Part shown: one piece after another, positions 16,331-21,808 of the stretch
Position numbering within the stretch: position 1 is the stretch's first letter
How the letters are laid out: the number at the start of each line of letters is the position of its first letter
Assembly: GCA_964470785.1 (NCBI GenBank)
Contig: CAYYED010000022.1
Location: forward strand, 1-43,413
DNA length: 43,413 nucleotides
Direction of reading: 5' to 3'
Source: CAYYED01 sp964470785
Lineage (GTDB): Bacteria; Patescibacteriota; Minisyncoccia; Minisyncoccales; PEYH01
Notes under the pieces: generated by a model
Told to the model about the DNA's origin: nothing
The model's input: only the letters and a program-made list of their open reading frames with translations
Databases searched by the model: none
Program-made: the position numbers and the translations under genes

Positions 16331-17350
16331 ATGATAAAAATTGCTATCAATGGCTTTGGCCGAATCGGCCGGCTCACTTTTCGCCACATTCTAAAGAATC
16401 ATCCTGATATGGAGGTAGTGGCAATCAATGACTTGGGAGACCCCAAAATTTTGGCGCATTTGCTTAAATACGATACTTCTTACGGCATTTACTCCAAAAA
16501 AGTGCGGCTTGGAGATGGCGAGTTTTTTGTAAACGGCAGTATTCGGGAAAAAGCAATTAAACTGCTTAATGAAAGGGAGCCGGAAAACCTTCCTTGGAAA
16601 AAACTGGAAGTGGATATTGTTTTGGAATGCACCGGTGTTTTTAGAGACAGAGAGGGGGCAGGGAAACACCTTAAAGCAGGAGCAAAATTTGTCATAATTT
16701 CTGCGCCGGCAAAAGATAATGGTATCCCCAGTTTTGTTTTAGGGGTTAATGAGGACGAGCTTGATATAGCAAAAAATAATATTATAGATATGGGTTCTTG
16801 CACTACCAATTGCCTTGCTTCGGTTGCCAAAGTATTAAACGATAACTTTGGCATTGAAAAGGGTTTTATGACTACAATCCATAGCTACACCAATGACCAA
16901 AGCATTCTTGATTTGGCCCATAAGGACTTGCGCCGGGCGCGCTCGGCAGCAGAAAACATTATTCCTACCACTACCGGCGCGGCAAAAGCAATTGGAAAAG
17001 TTATTCCTGAATTAAGGGGCAAGATAGGCGGAATGGCCGTAAGAGTGCCTACGCCCACCGTTTCCTTAATAGACTTGGTTTGTGTTTTAAAAAAAACGGC
17101 CACTGCTGAAGAAATAAATTATGCTTTTAAGCAAGAGTCGCAGAAAGAAAATTACAAAGGAATTTTAGGAATAGAAGACGCGCCTTTGGTTTCTTCTGAT
17201 TATAAGGGCAATACGTTTTCTGCTATTGTAGATTCTGCTTATACTTCGGCTAATAAAAATTTAGTTAAAGTTCTTGCTTGGTATGACAATGAATACGCTT
17301 ATGCCTGCCGCTTAGCCGAGTTCGCCGAATATGTCGGTAAGAAACTCTAA
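16331..17350 (+). CDS. gap: Glyceraldehyde-3-phosphate dehydrogenase
   Basis: A 339-residue GAPDH of normal length. The NAD-binding start INGFGRIGRLTFR, the catalytic SCTTNC with Cys at residue 157, the HSYTNDQSILD loop with its catalytic His, RRARSAAENIIPTTTGAAKA and the C-terminal WYDNEYAYACRLAEF are all present. It makes 1,3-bisphosphoglycerate from glyceraldehyde-3-phosphate. The ATG follows directly on the inverted repeat, with no Shine-Dalgarno. Confidence 0.97.
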   Translation: MIKIAINGFGRIGRLTFRHILKNHPDMEVVAINDLGDPKILAHLLKYDTSYGIYSKKVRLGDGEFFVNGSIREKAIKLLNEREPENLPWKKLEVDIVLECTGVFRDREGAGKHLKAGAKFVIISAPAKDNGIPSFVLGVNEDELDIAKNNIIDMGSCTTNCLASVAKVLNDNFGIEKGFMTTIHSYTNDQSILDLAHKDLRRARSAAENIIPTTTGAAKAIGKVIPELRGKIGGMAVRVPTPTVSLIDLVCVLKKTATAEEINYAFKQESQKENYKGILGIEDAPLVSSDYKGNTFSAIVDSAYTSANKNLVKVLAWYDNEYAYACRLAEFAEYVGKKL

Positions 17351-17440
17351 TTGTAGGTTGTCGTTTGTAAAGTTAATTTATTGTTCGAGTTCATCGAGAA
17401 CTACATAATTATTATTGTAGTTTTTTCTTGCCCCAAACTA

Positions 17441-17615
17441 TTGACAAATAATTGATAGTGTGCTATAATGTAATTGTCATAAAATGAGAAATCAAGAAAA
17501 TAGACAAAGGGTCTTGACAAGAAATGGATAATATGATATAATGTAATTGTCGTAAAGTGAAAAAAGAAAAAATAGGTTAGAAACTCTTGACAAAAAAAGG
17601 ATAGTATGATATAAT
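17441..17615 (+). promoter_or_regulatory. Triple tandem sigma70 promoter array, 73-bp period
   Basis: Three promoters with perfect TTGACA, 17-bp spacer, TG one base before TATAAT, and perfect TATAAT. -35/-10 boxes are at 17441-17446/17464-17469, 17514-17519/17537-17542 and 17587-17592/17610-17615. The -10 boxes are spaced exactly 73 bp, and the intervening DNA is recognisably related, so the array arose by tandem duplication. Such arrays are typical of stable-RNA operons. Confidence 0.9.
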
Positions 17616-17624
17616 ACAAACAGA

Positions 17625-17978
17625 AAGAAAAAGAGGAAGAAGTAAAAAGTTCTATAAAACTAAATATAATGAAGAAGAGAGAGTCGCTGCGCATTTGCGT
17701 GGCGTAACATAAGCTTAGCTCAATGGTTAAATTTAGCTACAATTTCCCGGTTAAATTTAACTATTGAACCAGAAAGGCGACTCTCTTAAAGAAGTCGCCT
17801 TTCGTGGTTTAAAAAAACAAGGTTTAGGCAAGAAAGATGGAGAAGAGAGAGTCGACTCGGGAGAAGGATACCGGCGAACAGCTTCGGCCCGCCGCCCTTC
17901 TCGGACTAAAAGTCCTTTCCGGGTTGTAAAAAATCTTCTCTATCTTTCTCTCCTGAACAATAGGAGATAGTTTTTTAC
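17625..17978 (+). ncRNA. Structured leader RNA with competing hairpins
   Basis: Downstream of the promoter array. AGAGAGTCGC (17678-17687) can pair with GCGACTCTCT (17777-17786). The latter region can instead form AGGCGACT/AGTCGCCT (17775-17782 with 17793-17800) or pair with a second copy of the same strand at 17846-17854. The 14-mer agaagagagagtcg occurs twice, at 17673-17686 and 17841-17854. Further stems: AGAAGG/CCTTCT with GGCG/CGCC inside (about 17862-17905), GGACTaaaAGTCC, and a final GTAAAAAA ... TTTTTTAC hairpin with TCTCCT/AGGAGA (about 17928-17978). A 12-codon ATG frame (MKKRESLRICVA) at about 17669 lacks a Shine-Dalgarno. Function unknown. Confidence 0.65.
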
Positions 17979-17979
17979 A

Positions 17980-18082
17980 GCTCTTTGATAATACGAAAAT
18001 TAGCGGAAAATTCGGTTTCGTCGCTTCTTGTTGAGAGCGCAGAGGATATTTTCAATTAAAGTATCTTACGCGCTCTTTGATA
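17980..18082 (+). promoter_or_regulatory. Two boxA-like antitermination motifs
   Basis: The 11-mer GCTCTTTGATA occurs at 17980-17990 and again at 18072-18082. It resembles boxA of rRNA leaders (TGCTCTTTaA/GA type), the NusB/S10 loading site. The first copy lies immediately after the T-run hairpin of the leader. Together with the promoter array this suggests rRNA-style antitermination; identity as boxA is inferred from sequence only. Confidence 0.55.
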
Positions 18083-18187
18083 CAAGAAGAGTTGGCAAAA
18101 CCGGCGGCCAAAGAACTGCTGGTATTTCACGCCCACGAGACTATTCTTCGGGATAAATCCAAGTCTCTCGGGCAAGAAGGAGGAGAA

Positions 18188-18742
18188 ATGAAATTATATA
18201 GGATTGCCTCACCCGGATCCTCTCCGGCTTTGATGAAATTGGAGAGGGAGGAAGGAAAGCCGGTGGCGAACATTACCATCGGCGAGAGCGGTCGCGGCCG
18301 AACGCAGGCAATTATCCCCATTATCGGGAAAGGTTCCAAAGTTCAGGTGAAGAAGACGGACGAAGGAGTTGTCCTCGTCCGCGGGGAGTGGAACGACGAA
18401 GGTCGCTGTATGGCCGTCATCAACGCGGTGGGTTCTTACGACCGCTACAGGTTGTATAAAATCAACGATGCCCAAGGCGTCCAGACCATCGCGTCCGGCA
18501 CGATCGCTTTCGGGCAAGCCGGACGCACCAATATGGGAGAGGAAGCCCTCGCAATCCTCTCGCCGGGCGCGGAGTTCCGACTCAACTCCAAATTCGCGTC
18601 CACTTGGTATAAGTGGACCGGAAAGGAGTGGATTGTGGAAACTCCGCTGGAGAGGGTAGCCCGCTTGACTTTGCAAGAAATTGAGCAAGGGGGGGCGATT
18701 GGCTATGAAAACTATACACATAGCCCTCACCCTCCGCGGTGA
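18188..18742 (+). CDS. Island orphan protein A (184 residues)
   Basis: Unrecognised. The ATG at 18188 is chosen over an upstream TTG at 18077 because AAGGAGG lies at 18177-18183, an ideal Shine-Dalgarno, and the TTG is inside a boxA-like motif. The protein appears beta-rich, with KVQVKKTDEGVVLVRGE followed by a YDRYRLYKI strand, then a Gly/Ala-rich region and a final helix. The downstream protein B has a matching DKVHVAIVDEGIVLVPCE segment, so the two look like diverged duplicates. Codons are markedly GC-richer than in the flanking housekeeping genes. It overlaps gene B by 38 bp. No membrane segment or catalytic motif is seen. Confidence 0.75.
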   Translation: MKLYRIASPGSSPALMKLEREEGKPVANITIGESGRGRTQAIIPIIGKGSKVQVKKTDEGVVLVRGEWNDEGRCMAVINAVGSYDRYRLYKINDAQGVQTIASGTIAFGQAGRTNMGEEALAILSPGAEFRLNSKFASTWYKWTGKEWIVETPLERVARLTLQEIEQGGAIGYENYTHSPHPPR

Positions 18743-19172
18743 CCGCGTCGAGAATGGGATATTGGTCAGCAATGGTCAGATTCCGTTCAATCCCCGCTGG
18801 GGGATGACGCGTCATAACACTGGACTGCTCGCTAGCACTCCCTCTCCCGATGGCAACTTGGACAAAGTCCATGTGGCCATCGTGGATGAAGGAATTGTAC
18901 TGGTTCCTTGCGAGGCAACCCCTCAAAAGGAACTGGTGCTGATTCAGCAGTACACCCCGGGCGCCGGGGGCAAGCGTTGGCCGAGCTTCTATGTAAAGGT
19001 CGGTCCCGAGGTACGCCCACTTTCCTCTGCTTCCACAAGCGGAGGGTCGGGCGGCGAAACTTGGGTGCTTGTCTCGGCGCCGCTCGGCTGGGCGGAGAAT
19101 ATCGCCGCCCAGTTCATGAATGAGCGCGACTACGGCGCTCAGACCATATCCTACAAACCATCTCCGCACTAA
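18705..19172 (+). CDS. Island orphan protein B (155 residues), paralogue of A
   Basis: Unrecognised. It starts at an ATG within the end of gene A, in a different frame, with a purine run (aaggggggg) about 12 bp upstream. DKVHVAIVDEGIVLVPCE aligns with KVQVKKTDEGVVLVRGE of protein A, and the following SFYVKVGPEV with RLYKIND. A Ser/Gly-rich stretch (SSASTSGGSGGE) precedes a second hydrophobic core. The overlap implies translational coupling and perhaps a heteromeric pair. A hammerhead ribozyme begins about 57 bp after its stop, so ribozyme cleavage would set the 3' end of the A-B message. Confidence 0.72.
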   Translation: MKTIHIALTLRGDRVENGILVSNGQIPFNPRWGMTRHNTGLLASTPSPDGNLDKVHVAIVDEGIVLVPCEATPQKELVLIQQYTPGAGGKRWPSFYVKVGPEVRPLSSASTSGGSGGETWVLVSAPLGWAENIAAQFMNERDYGAQTISYKPSPH

Positions 19173-19228
19173 GTGGGGATCCCGCTAATCTCAACTCCAG
19201 TTCGAGGGTCTGGATTAACAAAACCCTC

Positions 19229-19279
19229 TCTGTTGGTAAGTGTGTACTTACCCTGATGAGTCCGAAAGGACGAAACAGA
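19229..19279 (+). ncRNA. Type III hammerhead ribozyme
   Basis: All elements are present in order. Stem III 5' strand TCTGT is 19229-19233 and cleavage base T is 19234. Stem I is GGTAAGT (19235-19241), loop GTGT, ACTTACC (19246-19252). The core CTGATGA is 19253-19259. Stem II is GTCC-GAAA-GGAC at 19260-19271. The core GAAA is 19272-19275, its last A closing stem III, with CAGA at 19276-19279 as the rest of the 3' strand. Every conserved core nucleotide of the hammerhead is there and all three stems pair perfectly. Stem III is the open end, hence type III. Cleavage is predicted after 19234. A GAGGGT/ACCCTC hairpin lies just upstream. Activity is not tested. Confidence 0.93.
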
Positions 19280-19327
19280 AATGCTGTTTGACAATTAAAT
19301 ATCAAGCATATGCCTCGGGTTTTTAAA

Positions 19328-19369
19328 GGCAGGTGAGAGGAAAAAAAAGATTGTTTTTTCTCATCTGCC
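19328..19369 (+). ncRNA. Hairpin downstream of the hammerhead
   Basis: GGCAGGTGAGA (19328-19338) pairs with TCTCATCTGCC (19359-19369) with one G-U pair; the loop has an A-run and a T-run that can pair further. It may stabilise the 5' product after cleavage or act as a weak terminator. 19370-19550 shows only the GGAACTTC palindrome and a ttgttcgag repeat. Confidence 0.6.
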
Positions 19370-19475
19370 TGCGAGAGCCCGCGGGTTCCGACACATTATT
19401 ATTGTTCGAGTTTGATTGTTCGAGCTTGTCGAGAACTTCTCGATTCGCTCCGCTCGCTCGAAGCATTAACCCCTT

Positions 19476-19494
19476 GGGAACTTCCGAAGTTCCC
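19476..19494. repeat. GGAACTTC palindrome (intergenic copy)
   Basis: GGGAACTTC, one base, GAAGTTCCC. The same core GGAACTTCnGAAGTTCC is found in frame inside murD at 40369-40395. It follows a cgctccgctcgctcg run. Confidence 0.75.
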
Positions 19495-19552
19495 GACGCA
19501 ACAAGAAAATAAAATAGATAATCTTAGTAAAAGGACTTTTCCTTTAAGAAAC

Positions 19553-19847
19553 CCTCCTTTCCTAAGTTCAGAAGATTTCTGGATTTAGGAAAGGAGGAAA
19601 AAATGAAAGCAAAAAAATGTTTTCGCCTTTCTCGCGTCATTACGGCGCGAGAAAGGCATGAAAGATTTCTGGAACGCCTCCGCAAGGAGGCACTCCAGAG
19701 GGGATCCGGGCAGGGCCACAGCCCTGCCCGGGTAAGCGAAGTGGCTCGACTGAAGTCGAGCCACTAAAAAAAGGCGAGGAGATGTCAATCAGCACTCTGC
19801 CATCTCTTCGCCCTTCTATATTTTGATATGGAGGCCAGCCCTCCATA
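19553..19847 (+). ncRNA. Array of seven consecutive hairpins
   Basis: Stems in order: 19553-19565/19585-19597 (13 bp, plus CAGAA/TTCTG in its loop); 19625-19636/19646-19657 (12 bp); 19669-19698 (CTGGA/TCCAG and GCCTCC/GGAGGC around a GCAA tetraloop); 19706-19716/19721-19731 (11 bp, CACA loop); 19740-19751/19754-19765 (12 bp); 19773-19784/19801-19812 (12 bp, one G-U); 19827-19834/19840-19847 (8 bp). Nearly all of the 295 nt is base-paired. Chance cannot explain this, so a structured RNA is the preferred reading over coding, although a short frame overlaps it. No named RNA family is recognised. Confidence 0.8.
19603..19767 (+). CDS. Possible 54-residue basic peptide with sequestered Shine-Dalgarno
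   Basis: An ATG frame preceded by AAAGGAGG at 19590-19597, five bases before the start. The product would be Arg/Lys-rich (MKAKKCFRLSRVITARERHE ...) and is unrecognised. The entire Shine-Dalgarno is locked in a 13-bp hairpin whose other strand, CCTCCTTTCCTAA, mimics the 3' end of 16S rRNA. The frame runs through four perfect hairpins, which may mean that it is a by-product of RNA structure rather than a gene. Both readings remain open. Confidence 0.35.
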   Translation: MKAKKCFRLSRVITARERHERFLERLRKEALQRGSGQGHSPARVSEVARLKSSH

Positions 19848-19973
19848 AAACTCCATAAAAGTATCCAAATCTTTTTTCATAACAGATTTTCTTCTAAATT
19901 AAGGAAAATTGTTATGAGGAAGGATTGCCTGCTTTTTGAGGCAAAATCTGTCCTTCCCAGAGGAGGAGAAAAG

Positions 19974-20237
19974 ATGAGGAGATTTCCTCATACGCGGAAG
20001 TCAGCGATATGGTGGAAGCTTCCCGAGGTTCTCAGAGAAATTCTGCAGGAACTTCAGGGGCAGCCATATCGCTCCTACCGTGACGTTAAAGGGAAACTTG
20101 ATGCCACCGGCATCGAGTATCTCGCCAAGCTTAGAGGCGAGATCCCCGAATACGTCAGGATCCGAATCCCGGAGCCGGAGGGTCGTGAAGTCGATTTCTA
20201 TTTCGAGTTTCACGTCACTCGCCGGGGACGGCGGTAG
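19974..20237 (+). CDS. Island orphan protein C (87 residues)
   Basis: Unrecognised basic protein. The ATG at 19974 is preferred to one at 19914 because AGGAGGAGA lies at 19960-19968. A hairpin GGAAGGA/TCCTTCC (19918-19957, with GCCT/AGGC inside) occupies the region just upstream and would expose the ribosome site. The product has a helical first half (LPEVLREILQELQGQPYRSY) and a beta C-terminus (YVRIRIPEPEGREVDFYFEFHV) ending RRGRR. RNA binding is conceivable from charge, but no motif supports it. GC-rich codons match genes A and B. The pseudoknot-forming RNA starts just after its stop. Confidence 0.68.
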   Translation: MRRFPHTRKSAIWWKLPEVLREILQELQGQPYRSYRDVKGKLDATGIEYLAKLRGEIPEYVRIRIPEPEGREVDFYFEFHVTRRGRR

Positions 20238-20238
20238 G

Positions 20239-20487
20239 AGACGCTGCTAGTCCGGAGCCCCGAATAGCCGGACGAAAAACCGTGAGTTTGACTCACGGCA
20301 TCCAGTAGATGACACAGCGTCTGACTGGATGTTTAAGGGGCTCTTCTCCGGCCTATAAAAGGCGGATGAAAGCCGGAGACAGGTAACGCAGGACCCTGGG
20401 GATGAATATCCCAAAGTCCAACGCACTTCGGACTCCTGCACGCTTTTTTCAGCGCATCAGTTATGGCTGGTAGGTTGAAAAAAGCGA
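20239..20487 (+). ncRNA. Candidate pseudoknotted structured RNA
   Basis: AGACGCTG (20239-20246) pairs with CAGCGTCT (20315-20322). CATCCAGT (20299-20306), inside that loop, pairs with ACTGGATG (20324-20331) outside it, an H-type pseudoknot of two 8-bp stems. Within are hairpins 20250-20255/20268-20273 and 20280-20287/20291-20298. The loop of the first, AGCCCC (20256-20261), matches GGGGCT (20337-20342), a second pseudoknot contact. Then follow TCTCCGGC/GCCGGAGA (20345-20379), GCAGGA/TCCTGC (20388-20439) and an 11-bp hairpin CGCTTTTTTCA/TGAAAAAAGCG (20441-20486). No known riboswitch, RNase P or intron core is recognised. Confidence 0.7.
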
Positions 20488-20613
20488 ACAGAAAATATTT
20501 TTTCCTTAGCAAGCAAATAAAAGTTTTTTCCGGCTAAGATTAACCACCCTTTGGTTAAATTAAAAATTAGTAAATTATAACTTAAATTAATGTTTTACAA
20601 CACCGGTTTCTTT
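20488..20613. other. AT-rich spacer with two small hairpins
   Basis: CTTAGC ... GCTAAG (about 20503-20539) and TTAACCA ... TGGTTAA (about 20541-20557) hairpins, then an A/T-rich stretch containing tataac near 20576 that could serve as a -10 for the following RNA. No gene. Confidence 0.4.
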
Positions 20614-20776
20614 CCACGGTGCTGTTGGCAAGGAGGTAAGCAAGGTCGATGAGGTTCTGCTAAGGAAACGAGGCAGGAGAAAAACTCTCTCTTCCCTCTA
20701 ATGTCTTGCTTGCACTAAACTCTTGCCGACAGCATTGTGGGAGGAAATTAAAAACAGGGCATTTGCCCTGTTTTTT
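20614..20776 (+). ncRNA. Rod-shaped small RNA, 6S-like in outline
   Basis: A 19-bp closing stem (20614-20632 with 20722-20740; four G-U pairs, no mismatch), an asymmetric bubble (GAGG opposite CACTAAACT), a 7-bp stem AAGCAAG/CTTGCTT (20638-20644 with 20705-20711), and an apical part with GAGG/CCTC, TTCTGC/GCAGGA and GAGA/TCTC stems. It ends in an intrinsic terminator. Length (about 160 nt) and stem-bubble-stem outline recall 6S RNA, but no sequence signature confirms it. The SRP tetraloop motif is absent. Confidence 0.6.
20751..20776 (+). terminator. Intrinsic terminator closing the RNA island
   Basis: AAACAGGGC (20752-20760), ATTT loop, GCCCTGTTT (20765-20773), continuing T-run. No comparably strong terminator was found between the promoter array and this point. 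Confidence 0.92.
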
Positions 20777-21132
20777 GGTGTCAAAAGTTATTGTTGTTTA
20801 GATTGCTTCGTCGCTCCCGCTGGTCGCTCCTCGCAATGACGAGAGGGGAAGCTGATTACCCTCGTAATGACACTTTTTCACCGTCATCCTGAGTCCCGAG
20901 CTTGCCGAGGGGCGTTGAGTCCCGAGCTTGCCGAGGGGCGAAGGATCCCGTTGTTTGCGGTAATGCCACGGGATTCTTCCCCCGCCCCCTATGCCTATGA
21001 ATAATAATATGCCCCATTACCGTAAAGAAACACCAGGCCGTCTTCGGCCGCTTAGGGGGCGGGGTCAGAATGACGCGGAGAAATTTGATAGAGATTGGTC
21101 TCTATCTTTTGTTAAAAAAAGAGGATCTGTGG
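20777..21132. repeat. Repeat spacer after the island
   Basis: A gattgcttcg ... cgcaatgac inverted repeat lies at 20799-20844, and two tandem copies of a gagtcccgagcttgccgagg unit at about 20889-20941. A cgaaggatcccg ... cgggattctt inverted repeat and a gccccct ... agggggc long-range pair lie in 20940-21065. No gene is visible. Confidence 0.7.
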
Positions 21133-21138
21133 TATAAT
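21133..21138 (+). promoter_or_regulatory. -10 box of acdB; message probably leaderless
   Basis: TATAAT at 21133-21138 with only 8 bp to the ATG at 21147; TTGTTA lies 18 bp upstream as a possible -35. Confidence 0.55.
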
Positions 21139-21146
21139 AATCTAAT

Positions 21147-21773
21147 ATGCTGTTAAGTGTGGAAAAAACAAAAAAGCTTTTAGAGAAATATAATATTCCG
21201 CTGGCAAAAGGAATAATTATTAATTCTAAAAGCGAGGCGTTAGAATTTGCTAAGGAAACCGGGTTTCCTGTAGTTTTAAAATTATCATCGCCAAAAATTA
21301 TCCATAAAACAGAAATTAAAGGGGTAATTGCCAATATTGACGATGAAAATACTCTGTTAAAAGAATGCGAAAAAATTTCTCTTTTAGCCAAACAAAAAGG
21401 TTCAAAAACTCTTATGCAAAAAATGGAGCAAGGATTGCAATTGATTGCCGGCGCCAAATACGACCCGGTATTTGGACCAGTTATTATGTTTGGATTGGGC
21501 GGAATTTACGTGGAGATATTCAAGGATATTTCTCTCCGCATTGCGCCGATTAAAGAGAAAGATGCTCAAGAAATGATGCAGGAAATAAAAGGATATAAAT
21601 TGCTGGAAGGATTCCGGGGCAAAGAAGGAATAAATAAGGAGGCAGTAAAACAAATTCTTTTAAATCTTTCTAATCTTGTTCAAAATGAAAGCAATATTAA
21701 GGAGATTGATTTTAACCCCATTATTGCCAATAAGCAAAAGGCGACCGTAGTAGATGCTAAGTTAATATATTGA
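21147..21773 (+). CDS. acdB: ADP-forming acetate-CoA ligase, beta (ATP-grasp) subunit
   Basis: A 208-residue ATP-grasp protein, the size of the small beta subunit of archaeal-type ADP-forming acetyl-CoA synthetase. Family motifs are GFPVVLKLSSPKIIHKTEIKGV, GAKYDPVFGPVIMFGLGGIYVE and EIDFNPIIA. With the alpha subunit it turns acetyl-CoA, ADP and phosphate into acetate, CoA and ATP, a main ATP source in fermentative CPR bacteria. The stop at 21773 is followed after 35 bp by the alpha subunit. A palindrome fills that gap. Confidence 0.92.
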   Translation: MLLSVEKTKKLLEKYNIPLAKGIIINSKSEALEFAKETGFPVVLKLSSPKIIHKTEIKGVIANIDDENTLLKECEKISLLAKQKGSKTLMQKMEQGLQLIAGAKYDPVFGPVIMFGLGGIYVEIFKDISLRIAPIKEKDAQEMMQEIKGYKLLEGFRGKEGINKEAVKQILLNLSNLVQNESNIKEIDFNPIIANKQKATVVDAKLIY

Positions 21774-21778
21774 TTCCT

Positions 21779-21799
21779 TTGTCGACTTTCAAAGTCGAC
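21779..21799. repeat. GTCGACTTT palindrome between acdB and acdA
   Basis: TGTCGACTTT, one base, AAAGTCGACA: a perfect 21-bp palindrome filling most of the 35-bp spacer. The hairpin at 19740-19765 has a similar ctcgactgaagtcgag core. Confidence 0.75.
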
Positions 21800-21808
21800 A
21801 GCAATGAT

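Noticed and set aside
17764..17970. A 68-codon open frame in the leader RNA
   Set aside because: No Shine-Dalgarno, the start lies inside a hairpin strand, and composition is explained by stems.
17441..18082. Start of an rRNA operon (tandem promoters and boxA)
   Set aside because: No 16S or 23S sequence follows in the window; the downstream DNA is protein-coding and structured RNA.
20614..20776. SRP RNA
   Set aside because: The conserved apical asymmetric loop and GGAA tetraloop of SRP RNA are absent.
21770..21808. TTG start for acdA overlapping acdB
   Set aside because: The added residues are a translated palindrome; the ATG at 21809 directly precedes the conserved FFPKSIVIIGA start.
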